Shown here: one piece after another, positions 35,648 to 46,525 of the stretch
Numbering within the stretch: the first letter of the stretch is position 1
Layout of the letters: every line of letters starts with the position of its first letter
NCBI GenBank assembly: GCA_947494645.1
Contig: CANLVO010000002.1
Span: 124,001-188,000, forward strand
Direction of reading: 5' to 3'
Origin: an uncultured Litoreibacter sp.
GTDB lineage: Bacteria > Pseudomonadota > Alphaproteobacteria > Rhodobacterales > Rhodobacteraceae
Length of the DNA stretch: 64,000 bases
The notes under the pieces: generated by a model
Seen by the model: the letters and a program-made list of their open reading frames with translations, nothing else
The model's database searches: none
Told to the model about the DNA's origin: nothing
Made by a program: the position numbers and the translations under genes

Positions 35648-36817
35648 TCAGCAGCCCGCGGCGCGTACCAGCCCCCAACCGTATGTCGGGTCAAACCCGG
35701 CACGGCCCAGATCCTGCGACCGGGCTTTCAGGTTCGCCCGCACCGCATTCACGGACCCACCGCCGCGCCGCGCGGCCAATGCGGTCACGATCGGCGCTGC
35801 GAAAGAGGTGCCAGACGCGTATCCGGCCCCGGTACGGCCTTCGGCCACAAACAGATCAACACCAGGGGCGGAAAACTCTGCCCCCTTGTTGGCACGCCGC
35901 CACGCCCGGCCAGCAGCATCCACGGCGGTGACAGAAATGGTGTTTTGCGAGGCGGCCGGCCAATCCAGTTGGCCTTTTTGCTGGTTTCCGGCAGCCGCAA
36001 CCATGACGGTTCCGCGCCCGGCAGCCGCACTAAGAAGGTCGCTAAGCACCTGATTATGAGGGCCTGCGAAGGACATGTTCACCAGCCGCACACCTTGGCC
36101 CACCAACCAGTCCAGCGAGCCGCCGATCCGGTCAACATTTGCCGCATCGCCGCGTTTGGCCTTCGCGAAGGCCCCGGCGGCATAGAGCGTCGCACCCGGC
36201 GCGAATCCGTTCAGCGCACCTGAGCCATCTTCGCCCACCAGCAAAGCCGCCACTGATGTGCCGTGGTTCGCGTTCCCGGCCCTGTCGCCGGTGACATAGC
36301 TGTTGAACGCTTTGATCCGTGCCCGTGCCAAAGACGGGTGGGCGCGGTTGACGGGTCCGTCGATCATCCCGATCTTCCGGCTGGCAGGCACACGGCACTC
36401 CCCTGCGCCCGCATCCCCGATGAGTGCGGCGGCGTAAAGGCGAGGCTTGCCAGAGGCATATCGATAAAGCGCATGGGCATCGACCGGGATGCGCGGGATC
36501 AAGCCGCGCGCCTGCGGCAGCCGCAGTATGTTGTTGAAATCATAGACCAAAAGGACCCGGTTCAGCGCGCGTAGCGGGCGTTGCCTCAGCAGCGTTGCGC
36601 CGTTGGTTTCCAGTGCCTGACGAACCGGGGTGACGCTGCGAGGCGACACTGAGACGATATATTCCAAGCGGCCGCGCCGGGTTTGCTGAACCTCACTGCG
36701 CGGGATGGCTTGGAGGCCAGTCGTTTCGGTCGGACCCTGTCGCTGGGCGACCGCCCCACCGACCCAGATCATTGCGCAAAAAATCGTCAGAAAAATCTTT
36801 GCAGAATAAGTCATCAT
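35648..36817 (-). CDS. Secreted S8 (subtilisin-like) serine protease of the ECF module
   Basis: Protein of 389 residues. A signal peptide (1-25, ending GGAVAQ) is followed by a propeptide-like region (about 50-125: YIVSVSPRSVTPVRQAL ... NRVLLVYDF) and the S8 catalytic domain. Triad residues are D153 in IGMIDGPVN, H185 in NHGTSVAALL and S338 in SGTSFAAPIV; N278 in AAAGNQQ forms the oxyanion hole. No membrane anchor follows, so it is periplasmic or exported. I chose the ATG at 36817, five bases after GAGGAG. The GTG at 36823 overlaps the anti-sigma stop but is too close to that signal. It probably acts on, or is controlled by, the anti-sigma factor. Confidence 0.9.
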   Translation of the reverse strand: MMTYSAKIFLTIFCAMIWVGGAVAQRQGPTETTGLQAIPRSEVQQTRRGRLEYIVSVSPRSVTPVRQALETNGATLLRQRPLRALNRVLLVYDFNNILRLPQARGLIPRIPVDAHALYRYASGKPRLYAAALIGDAGAGECRVPASRKIGMIDGPVNRAHPSLARARIKAFNSYVTGDRAGNANHGTSVAALLVGEDGSGALNGFAPGATLYAAGAFAKAKRGDAANVDRIGGSLDWLVGQGVRLVNMSFAGPHNQVLSDLLSAAAGRGTVMVAAAGNQQKGQLDWPAASQNTISVTAVDAAGRAWRRANKGAEFSAPGVDLFVAEGRTGAGYASGTSFAAPIVTALAARRGGGSVNAVRANLKARSQDLGRAGFDPTYGWGLVRAAGC

Positions 36818-36819
36818 TA

Positions 36820-37419
36820 TCACTCCTCAACGCGGTCAATACTTTCCAATATCTCCGAGTTATCTTCCAATACCGACGCGGCCTCGTCGAGCGACACATC
36901 TTCCAGCGGCGCCAGTTCATAAAGCCCCAGGGCCGACGGTCCGCCGACAATCTCAACGCCGGCATCCAGCAACAGATTGCGGATCTGATCCTCTGTCGCG
37001 TCCGGGTTGAAGGTCACTGTCAGCGCAGCCTCGCCGCCGCCAGCCAGTATGTAGTCGCCTTCATCAGCGCCAGAATTCCATACCGCCTGCCCCAGCAACG
37101 CCGCACACAACACACCTGCTGCGATCTGCCAGAAGATGGGTCGGCTCGTCTGCGGGGCCGCTGCAGCTGGAGCCGTTTGCACTGGCGTCTTTTTCTCAAG
37201 CGCCCGCATCAGCCGCGCATGGCCAAACTCGCCAGGGCTCTCCGTGCCCTCCTCAGCCTTCATGGTGTCACGCATGGCGATTAGCGCGGCAAGCTCACCC
37301 GCAAGGCTGGCATCGTTTTGCAAAGCGTCCTCAACGCGGGTCTTTTCATCGCCTTCCAACGTGCCATTGGCCAGAAACGGCAACAGTTCCTCGATCTCGC
37401 GGCGTTCTTGCTCGGTCAT
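36820..37419 (-). CDS. Membrane-anchored anti-sigma factor with propeptide-like periplasmic domain
   Basis: Protein of 199 residues. The cytoplasmic part (1-80; EELLPFLANGTLEGDEKTRVEDAL) resembles anti-sigma N-terminal helical domains but has no HxxxCxxC zinc motif. One transmembrane helix lies at about 95-114. The periplasmic part (128-199) reads ALTVTFNPDATEDQIRNLL, then ALGLYELAPLEDVSLDEA and LEDNSEILESIDR. This is the pattern of subtilase I9/fervidolysin-type propeptides. The ATG overlaps the sigma gene stop by four bases. It should hold the sigma factor at the membrane. Confidence 0.82.
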   Translation of the reverse strand: MTEQERREIEELLPFLANGTLEGDEKTRVEDALQNDASLAGELAALIAMRDTMKAEEGTESPGEFGHARLMRALEKKTPVQTAPAAAAPQTSRPIFWQIAAGVLCAALLGQAVWNSGADEGDYILAGGGEAALTVTFNPDATEDQIRNLLLDAGVEIVGGPSALGLYELAPLEDVSLDEAASVLEDNSEILESIDRVEE

Positions 37420-37979
37420 GCGTCCGCCCCCCGTTGAACCCGGCCCTGCAAGCAACGCAGAAGCAGCTTTTTGGCGTGAAACACACGGGTCTTGATGGTG
37501 CCCTCAGCGGCCTCCAAGACTTCGGCAATGGCGCGGTAGCTCATGTCTTCGAGAAACGCCAACCGTACGGCGGTGCGGTGGTCCTCGCTCAACTCGCCAA
37601 GGCAATGATGCACATGCTCAGCCTCTTGACCGGCCAGCACGCAGGCCTCGGTGTTGACATTCTCGTCTTCAATTTCGGGCATCTCGTCGCCGGTTGTGGC
37701 CATCCGCCCGCGTTTGCGGTGGGCGTCGATGGTCTTGCGCCAGGCAATGCCAAATATCCAGGTTTGCACTTTCGATCTTCCTTCAAAACGGCTGGCAGAG
37801 CGCCAGACATCCATAAACACGTCTTGAAGTATGTCGGCCGCCTCATGCGGATCGTTCAATTTTGACAGAATAAATCTGTAGACGGGCCGTTCGTAACGTC
37901 GATAGAGCGCCGACAAAGCCGCCTTGTCGCCCTGTCCCGCAAGGGTAAGAAGCGTGGCGCTGTCGGGCTCGGCGCTCAT
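37416..37979 (-). CDS. ECF-type RNA polymerase sigma factor
   Basis: Protein of 187 residues. Region 2 (about 22-92) has ALYRRYERPVYRFILSKL, DILQDVFMDVWRSA and VQTWIFGIAWRKTIDAHRKR. Region 4 (about 124-175) has LGELSEDHRTAVRLAFLEDM and the helix-turn-helix SYRAIAEVLEAAEGTIKTRV. The ATG overlaps the pncA stop by four bases and the stop overlaps the anti-sigma start by four. An acidic linker (GDEMPEIEDENVN) joins the two regions. I could not find an obvious autoregulated promoter because the gene follows pncA without a gap. Confidence 0.92.
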   Translation of the reverse strand: MSAEPDSATLLTLAGQGDKAALSALYRRYERPVYRFILSKLNDPHEAADILQDVFMDVWRSASRFEGRSKVQTWIFGIAWRKTIDAHRKRGRMATTGDEMPEIEDENVNTEACVLAGQEAEHVHHCLGELSEDHRTAVRLAFLEDMSYRAIAEVLEAAEGTIKTRVFHAKKLLLRCLQGRVQRGADA

Positions 37980-38578
37980 GCCAGAACGACGCCAGCGGCC
38001 TGCATCCCGGCCACCGCCTCCTTCAAGCTGTCTTCGGCAATGGCGCGACACAAGGTGTAGTCCACCGTCACGTCAAACCCCAGCCCGGCGGCATCAACGG
38101 CTGAAAAGTTCACGCAGTAGTCCAGCGCCAGTCCAACAATGGTCAATCGTTGCACCGATCGCGCCCGCAAGTAGCCGACGAGCCCGGTCGTCGTGGTGCG
38201 GTCATTCTCGAAAAAGGCTGAGTAGCTGTCGACGCCCGGACGAAACCCTTTGCGTACGATCATCTGCGCAGGGTTGAGGTTCAGCTTTGAGTGAAACGCG
38301 GCCCCTTCGGTGCCTTGAACGCAATGATCCGGCCACAGCATCTGCGGGCCGTAGGGCATGTCGATCTGGGTAAACGCGTCATGGCCGTCATGGCTGGAGG
38401 CAAATGAGGAATGCCCCGCCGGGTGCCAGTCCTGCGTCAGCACAATCGTGTCAAACTCCGCCATCAGCGCGTTGATGCCCGGCACGATCTCGTCCCCGCC
38501 GCCCACGGCCAACGCGCCGCCCGGGCAGAAATCATTTTGCACATCGATGACGATCAGGGCCTCGTCGCTGGCTGACAT
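37976..38578 (-). CDS. pncA: Nicotinamidase
   Basis: Isochorismatase-fold amidase of 200 residues that converts nicotinamide to nicotinate. Active-site landmarks are ALIVIDVQNDFCPGG with the catalytic Asp (D12), TQDWHPAGHSSF with metal-binding Asp and His, VRKGF with the catalytic Lys, and GLALDYCVNFSA with the nucleophile Cys. It leads the run pncA-sigma-anti-sigma-protease-pncB. Its stop is inside the sigma start codon region (ATGA). Confidence 0.95.
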   Translation of the reverse strand: MSASDEALIVIDVQNDFCPGGALAVGGGDEIVPGINALMAEFDTIVLTQDWHPAGHSSFASSHDGHDAFTQIDMPYGPQMLWPDHCVQGTEGAAFHSKLNLNPAQMIVRKGFRPGVDSYSAFFENDRTTTTGLVGYLRARSVQRLTIVGLALDYCVNFSAVDAAGLGFDVTVDYTLCRAIAEDSLKEAVAGMQAAGVVLA

Positions 38579-38683
38579 GAGCTTACCCCCAAGGAACGCT
38601 AGACTAAATTGCTAGGCCCCGCAGCCGCTTAGGTCAACAGCCGCCCCTTGATCACACCCGTCATGATCCGTATCTGAAGCTCC

Positions 38684-39583
38684 ATGTATATCGTCGCTGC
38701 CCTCTATCATTTCACGCGTTTTGACGACCCGGACGCGCTGCGCCCGGCGCTGCGCGAGGTTTGCGAGGCGCATGACACCAAAGGCACGCTGTTGATTGCG
38801 CGCGAAGGGGTCAACGGCACCGTGGCGGGGTCGCGGGCGGGGATTGATGCGCTGCTGGCATATCTGCGCGCCTTGCCGGGATGTGCCGCGCTTGAGCATA
38901 AGGAAAGCACCGCCTCCGCGCCGCCGTTCAACCGCATGAAGGTCCGGCTGAAGCGCGAGATCGTTACGATGGGCCAGCCAGATGTCGACCCGACCGCGGG
39001 TACCGGGCATTACGTCGAGCCTGAGGATTGGAATGCGCTGATCGCGCAGGATGATGTGGCCGTGATCGACACGCGCAACGATTACGAGGTCGCCATTGGC
39101 ACGTTTGAGGGGGCGGTGGACCCCAAAACCAAAAGCTTCGGCGAGTTCCCCGGCTGGTGGGTAGAGAACAAAGACGCGTTTGCGGGCAAGAAGATCGCCA
39201 TGTTCTGCACCGGCGGCATCCGCTGCGAGAAATCCACCAATTATCTGCTGGGCCAAGGCGTGGAGGAGGTCTTCCACCTCAAGGGCGGCATCCTGAAATA
39301 CCTCGAACGCATCCCAGAGGGGCAATCCACATGGGACGGCGAGTGCTTTGTCTTCGACGGGCGTGTCTCTGTCGGGCACGGATTGAAAGAAGGGCGCCAC
39401 AAGCTGTGTTTCGCCTGCCGCCGCCCGCTGGAACCCGAAGACCTGAAGCGTGCTGACTACGAGGCCGGGGTGTCCTGCCACCACTGCATTGCTGAGACAT
39501 CTGACGCCGACAAATCCCGCTTCCGCGACCGCCAGAAACAGATCGTGCTGGCCCATGCCCGTGGCGAGGCGCATCTAGGATGA
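38684..39583 (+). CDS. trhO: tRNA uridine(34) hydroxylase (rhodanese-like)
   Basis: TrhO/YceA protein of 299 residues, which makes 5-hydroxyuridine at position 34 of tRNA. The N-terminal domain has [19 protein letters not shown] near 32-50. The central rhodanese domain carries the active loop [12 protein letters not shown] near 178-190 and [14 protein letters not shown]-terminal Cys motif, CFACRRPL ... CHHC, probably binds zinc. It is divergent from pncA (105 bases between). Its stop overlaps the arsH-like start by four bases. Confidence 0.93.
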   Translation: MYIVAALYHFTRFDDPDALRPALREVCEAHDTKGTLLIAREGVNGTVAGSRAGIDALLAYLRALPGCAALEHKESTASAPPFNRMKVRLKREIVTMGQPDVDPTAGTGHYVEPEDWNALIAQDDVAVIDTRNDYEVAIGTFEGAVDPKTKSFGEFPGWWVENKDAFAGKKIAMFCTGGIRCEKSTNYLLGQGVEEVFHLKGGILKYLERIPEGQSTWDGECFVFDGRVSVGHGLKEGRHKLCFACRRPLEPEDLKRADYEAGVSCHHCIAETSDADKSRFRDRQKQIVLAHARGEAHLG

Positions 39584-40263
39584 GCGACACGCCAAACATC
39601 GACGATGCGCAGTTCCAGCGGATCCCATTTGACGGCCCGCCGCCCAAGGTTCTGCTGCTCTACGGCTCGCTGCGGGAGATGTCATATTCCCGCATGGCGT
39701 CTGAGGAATGCGCCCGGATCCTGCAAAAGTTCGGCGCTGAGACGATGACGTTCGACCCCGCCGGCCTGCCGCTGCCCGACGCCACCGGCCCGGATGATCC
39801 GAAAGTGGCAGAGCTGCGCGACAAGGTCACCGCCTGCGACGCGATGGTTTGGGTCTCGCCGGAACGGCATGGGGCCATGACCGGCATCATGAAGGCGCAG
39901 ATTGACTGGATCCCGCTGTCGATGGGCGGCATGCGCCCGACCCAAGGCAAGGTGCTGGCGGTGGGTCAGGTCAATGGCGGCTCGCAATCCTTCAACACGG
40001 TCAACCAGCTGCGCATCTTGGGCCGCTGGATGCGGCTGTTGACCATTCCCAACCAGTTCTCGACGCCCAAGGCCTGGGACGAATTTCCCAAAGGCCGCAT
40101 GCGCGCCTCGCCCTATTACAACCGCATGGTCGATGTGATGGAGGAGCTGATGCGCTTCACCCTGCTGACCCGCGATATGCGAGACACGCTCACCGACCGC
40201 TACTCTGAGCGGGTTGAAAGCGCGGAGGCGCTGTCCAAGCGCGTAAATCAAGGGTCGCACTAG
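39580..40263 (+). CDS. arsH: ArsH-type NADPH-dependent FMN reductase
   Basis: Flavoprotein of 227 residues. [20 protein letters not shown] near 24-43 is the FMN phosphate loop in its ArsH form, and [20 protein letters not shown] near 91-110 is the second flavin contact. ArsH oxidises trivalent organoarsenicals or reduces quinones. No arsR, arsC or arsB is nearby; the gene is instead translationally coupled to trhO, so a general quinone/flavin role is as likely as arsenic resistance. Confidence 0.87.
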   Translation: MSDTPNIDDAQFQRIPFDGPPPKVLLLYGSLREMSYSRMASEECARILQKFGAETMTFDPAGLPLPDATGPDDPKVAELRDKVTACDAMVWVSPERHGAMTGIMKAQIDWIPLSMGGMRPTQGKVLAVGQVNGGSQSFNTVNQLRILGRWMRLLTIPNQFSTPKAWDEFPKGRMRASPYYNRMVDVMEELMRFTLLTRDMRDTLTDRYSERVESAEALSKRVNQGSH

Positions 40264-40323
40264 TCGGTTTGGCCATTTGGCTGCCACTATGTCGACCGCA
40301 GCAAACAAAGAAGGACCCGAGGC

Positions 40324-40725
40324 ATGAGACTTTATGTGACGAACATCTTTGTAGACGATCAGGAAAAGGCAAAGGCTTTCTACTGCGACGTGCTTGGCTT
40401 CAAGGTGAAGAAGGATATTCCAGTCGGCGAGTACCGCTGGCTCACCGTCGTCTCTGATGAAGACCCCGACGGGACCGAATTGCTTCTCGAACCCAGCAGC
40501 CATCCGGCAGTGCCGCCCTACAAACAAGCTCTGGTGGCTGACGGCATTCCGGCCCATTCCTTTCAGGTCGACAACCTTGATGCGGAGCACAAGCGGCTTG
40601 GCAACCTTGACGTCCATTTCGTGCAGGACCCTATCGACGCGGGCCCGGTGCGCATGGCGATGCTGGACGACACCTGCGGCAATCTCATTCAATTGATCGA
40701 GATCGTGGACACGACTGAGGATTGA
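40324..40725 (+). CDS. VOC family (glyoxalase-like) protein
   Basis: VOC protein of 133 residues. It starts MRLYVTNIFVDDQEKAKAFYCDVLGFKV and closes with DDTCGNLIQLIEI, giving one site per chain pair. The shape resembles the bleomycin/fosfomycin resistance and DUF-type glyoxalases. A putative metal ligand E at the C-terminal strand is present, and the usual first-strand His is not. It lies 60 bases after arsH and could share its transcript. Substrate unknown. Confidence 0.8.
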   Translation: MRLYVTNIFVDDQEKAKAFYCDVLGFKVKKDIPVGEYRWLTVVSDEDPDGTELLLEPSSHPAVPPYKQALVADGIPAHSFQVDNLDAEHKRLGNLDVHFVQDPIDAGPVRMAMLDDTCGNLIQLIEIVDTTED

Positions 40726-40804
40726 TCGGGCTGCTGGCACCGGGCAATTTGCTAGGCGCGCGGCTAGGCAGGTCTGCTAGTCGGATGAAGTCGTCATCAG
40801 CCCC

Positions 40805-41230
40805 TCAACGCAGCTTCGAAAGCCGCACCATTGTGTAGACCCAGACACAGATGATGCAGAGGATCGCAAACCCAGGATGGATGAAGCCAAAGTTCATTTC
40901 GCCGGTCACCCGATCGGTGACAAAATCGGAAAAAGCGTTTTGGCTGCCCATGACTGAACCGATTGCCGCGCATATGATCAGGAACAAGGTGATGCCTGTA
41001 GCGTCTTGAAGCTCGCTCCTTGCGGCATCGGACGTGTTCTTGAACACGACTTTGTCTGTAAACCAAAGCGCCCCTTTGATGAGGAGCCCTATTCCTCCTA
41101 ATAGCGCGAAAAATGCCATCAGGCCAAAAGCTAGGTCGACGCTTTTGAATGCCGAGATCGCCACTACGGCTAGCGGAATCGCGAGCCATAGTTTGTAGTC
41201 CGCAGCAAATCTTCGAATCCGTTCATACAC
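40805..41230 (-). CDS. Hypothetical membrane protein, GTG start
   Basis: Protein of 141 residues with about four hydrophobic segments (near 15-30, 32-55, 80-95 and 115-135). No family recognised. I chose the GTG at 41230 (VYERIRRFAADYK) because AGAGGG lies seven bases before it; the longer frame to 41272 adds 14 residues with no signal of its own. GC is a little lower than in its neighbours. It is convergent with the VOC gene and upstream of the oxidoreductase in its own direction. Confidence 0.65.
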   Translation of the reverse strand: MYERIRRFAADYKLWLAIPLAVVAISAFKSVDLAFGLMAFFALLGGIGLLIKGALWFTDKVVFKNTSDAARSELQDATGITLFLIICAAIGSVMGSQNAFSDFVTDRVTGEMNFGFIHPGFAILCIICVWVYTMVRLSKLR

Positions 41231-41388
41231 GTTATGACCCTCTTTTCTTGGCCAGATGTAACCAAGCCCCAAAGAATCCTTGGTCAGGATAGTCTAAGGC
41301 AGATGAGCCCGTCGAGCGGGTAACGAGTGTTAAAAAAGACATCCCGGTTCCACATCTTTTTGGCGCGCCGAGACCAAATGCAAGCACT

Positions 41389-42552
41389 CTAAAACACCCG
41401 AGCCAGCCGGTCTTTTAGCTTCCGCCACAGCAACAAGCTCACCCGCCGGATGATCATGCCCGTCGAGAAATCGTTGCGGAAATAGGCCATCAGTTCGGGA
41501 CCCGGCAGCTTGGCCATGCGGTCCAGTGAGCGTTCCCAGTTTTGGGTCGTGTATTGCGCCGCGGCTTGGTTGACCCAGAAGCCGATCTTGTAGTTCAGCG
41601 CTAAGCTTTTGTTGGCCTCCGTTTCCCATTTGCTCAAGGCGGCAGGGGTTCTGGTGCTCAGCGCAGTGCCAAGCAACCGCCCCTGCTCAATGCAAATCCT
41701 GAGCCCCTCCCCCAAGGTCGGCGTGGCCATGTTGGCGCTGTCGCCCACGCGGATGATGTCGCCATAAACCAGCTGTTTTTCATAGGCGACGGAGGGGATG
41801 GTGCCCGCGTTGACATGCTGCCCCTCGGGGTGCGGCAGGCCCATCCGCTGCAATTCGCCAGAGGCCAGAAGCTTGTTCATCATGTCCTTTGGCGACGCAT
41901 CCGAGACCGGGCGGATCACGCCCACGCCCAAACGCAGCGTGCCGTAATTGGTGGGGAACGCCCAGCCATAGCCTGCCAGCGCGAAGGAGCCGAAAAACAG
42001 GATCGCGCGGGTCATGTCGATGTTTTCGACAGGGTATTCATACTCGATCCCCACCGCGTCGCGGGCAGGTTTGGTGTTCAGCCCGAGGCTTTCCAATACG
42101 ATGCAATGCCAGCCAGAGGCATCGACGATCTGGCGCGATTTAACCTGCCATTCGCCTTGGCCTGCCGTGCGCAGGGTGGAAAGATAGCCGCCTTCGACCT
42201 TCTCTGTGCGCAGAAACTTCGTGGCGCAGAAGATCTCAGACGTCGCTTTGGAAGCCAACCACAAATAGAGCCGCGTGATATCCAGAACCACGGCGGGTGC
42301 GTTGGTGATATCAACCTGCAGCTCCCGCGTGTCGGAAAACACGTCCATCCGGTTGATCCGCTGATACAGATCATCAGGGATGCCCAGCCGCTCTACATCC
42401 GCCAGCCACGACCCGCCCGAGGTGCGCACCGGCTTGCCGATCTCGCGGTCCTGATGCACCAGAATGGAAGGGACCCCGCGCAGTTCTGACGAGGCAGAGA
42501 GCCCCGCAGGACCGCCGCCTACAATCAGAACTTCCGTCTCTAGAACGCGCAT
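41389..42552 (-). CDS. FAD-dependent oxidoreductase, geranylgeranyl-reductase-like
   Basis: Protein of 387 residues. The Rossmann FAD site is LIVGGGPAGLSASSEL at 9-24, and the second FAD block is YGDIIRVGDSANMATPTLGEGL near 265-286, typical of the GGR/PHBH superfamily. A short motif GYGWAFPTNYG near 193-203 is usual in isoprenoid reductases. It could reduce an isoprenoid or halogenate or hydroxylate a small substrate. No photosynthesis or carotenoid gene is near, so ChlP function is unlikely. The C-terminus is basic and aromatic, perhaps membrane-associated. Confidence 0.8.
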   Translation of the reverse strand: MRVLETEVLIVGGGPAGLSASSELRGVPSILVHQDREIGKPVRTSGGSWLADVERLGIPDDLYQRINRMDVFSDTRELQVDITNAPAVVLDITRLYLWLASKATSEIFCATKFLRTEKVEGGYLSTLRTAGQGEWQVKSRQIVDASGWHCIVLESLGLNTKPARDAVGIEYEYPVENIDMTRAILFFGSFALAGYGWAFPTNYGTLRLGVGVIRPVSDASPKDMMNKLLASGELQRMGLPHPEGQHVNAGTIPSVAYEKQLVYGDIIRVGDSANMATPTLGEGLRICIEQGRLLGTALSTRTPAALSKWETEANKSLALNYKIGFWVNQAAAQYTTQNWERSLDRMAKLPGPELMAYFRNDFSTGMIIRRVSLLLWRKLKDRLARVF

Positions 42553-42614
42553 CCGCCCTGCTTCTTTCCGCTGAAATTATGCATGCAACAGCCGCACACC
42601 GCGCTGCCGCGGCC

Positions 42615-42660
42615 GGTGAACCGCCACCCTAACAAAGGGTTAATAGAATTCAGGTTCACC
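42615..42660. repeat. Inverted repeat between gyrB and the oxidoreductase
   Basis: GGTGAACC (42615-42622) and GGTTCACC (42653-42660) are perfect inverted copies 30 bases apart, in the 153-base gap upstream of the oxidoreductase. GGCGCATGCGCC, about 30 bases further, is close to the gyrB stop and may help terminate it. An operator or a hairpin; undecided. Confidence 0.4.
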
Positions 42661-42705
42661 ATATTTATCATAGGCTTACCCTAATCCGGCGCATGCGCCG
42701 CGACG

Positions 42706-45553
<2,848 letters not shown>

Positions 45554-45883
45554 ATGAAAATCAGGATCAATGGCGTGCCTGCTGTTGCAGAGCTGTCAGA
45601 GGCACAAAAACCAATCACGAAAGAGGAACGGGATCACCTGTTTGACGTAGTGGTTTCGCTGGCAAATTTTGCCGATGAAAAGGGGTTGGGCGGCGTCTCT
45701 GACAAGCTGGAAGAGACCTTGGATATGCTTCTGGAACCCGCTGACAGCACGCGGACGAAATTTGCCAGTTCGCGGCGTGCGAGATGGGCCTCTTCGCGGC
45801 GGGAGATGCCGGTCAGACGGGGGCCGGTGCCAATGTCGGAACTGAAGAAAGCGACGCGCAGGCGGTTGTCGACGCTTAGCTAA
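45554..45883 (+). CDS. Hypothetical protein
   Basis: Frame of 109 residues with a good ribosome site (CAGGAAG, eight bases before ATG). Residues 1-60 look like a soluble helical protein (KPITKEERDHLFDVVVSLANFA). Residues 65-109 are Arg- and Ser-rich and look unlike a stable domain, so the gene may be frameshifted or decayed at its 3' end. No family recognised. Confidence 0.45.
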   Translation: MKIRINGVPAVAELSEAQKPITKEERDHLFDVVVSLANFADEKGLGGVSDKLEETLDMLLEPADSTRTKFASSRRARWASSRREMPVRRGPVPMSELKKATRRRLSTLS

Positions 45884-45903
45884 CCTATTGTTTTTTATTA
45901 ATT

Positions 45904-46464
45904 TTAACACCCACCATAGTTCTTCCGACCACTCGCCGTGATAGTGTAAGTTCCGCCTCGAGGGCCCGTGTAGCAGTTTGAGTAAACGCGCCGGGGCCGA
46001 ACTGTACGGCGGGGCTGTACTACTGGCTTTGGTCGGTTTGCGCGTGCGTATTGCCGCACGGTGGTGCCCCATTCGCACGCCAAACCATCGCCATCTGCAT
46101 CGAGGTTATTTGGGTCTTGAGACGGGCCTCCAGCCTCGAGAAAAAACTTTTGAGCTTGGAAGGAACTGCCGAAGTCACTGCAATTGTAGATGTCGCTACT
46201 GCCTTGATTTCGCGCAAATAATCTCTTCCCGATTGACGCTGATGTTCGCTTTCCGATGTAGTCTGAACCACGCTTGGTTTCCCCGCGAGAGACCAGTTCG
46301 ACCTCAGCATGTGCAAGTTCGACGAAGGACTGTGTCGTGCTCTGTTCAAGCCAAAGCAGGCCCGTGTCCATCCGTTCGAACCTTGTTTCAAGATCACCCG
46401 GGGTGGATGGGGAACATGCTGATATGAATAGAGAAATACCGACTACTGTAAGAAAATTTTTCAT
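45904..46464 (-). CDS. Lipoprotein with excalibur calcium-binding domain
   Basis: Protein of 186 residues. The lipoprotein signal is MKNFLTVVGISLFISACS, with lipobox ISAC. A middle region of unknown fold is followed by the excalibur motif DIYNCSDFGSSFQAQKFF ... DPNNLDADGDGLACEWG near 103-135, with the DxDxDG Ca2+ loop and paired Cys. A basic Pro/Arg-rich linker leads to a C-terminal Cys-bounded tag CYTGPRGGTYTITASGRKNYGGC (split: CYTGPRGGTYTI and SGRKNYGGC), seen on other secreted proteins. GC is low relative to its surroundings, suggesting transfer. Confidence 0.75.
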   Translation of the reverse strand: MKNFLTVVGISLFISACSPSTPGDLETRFERMDTGLLWLEQSTTQSFVELAHAEVELVSRGETKRGSDYIGKRTSASIGKRLFARNQGSSDIYNCSDFGSSFQAQKFFLEAGGPSQDPNNLDADGDGLACEWGTTVRQYARANRPKPVVQPRRTVRPRRVYSNCYTGPRGGTYTITASGRKNYGGC

Positions 46465-46525
46465 GTGAGACTCAAATACCTGATGAAATTTTGGCAAACG
46501 CCAACTTAAAAATGCTCCCTAATCC

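Noticed and set aside
39580-40263. Arsenic resistance operon
   Set aside because: Only the arsH-like gene is present; no arsR, arsC, arsB or acr3 is near, so an ars operon is not supported.
41389-42552. Bacteriochlorophyll or carotenoid cluster member
   Set aside because: The reductase fold alone is not enough and no other photosynthesis gene lies nearby.
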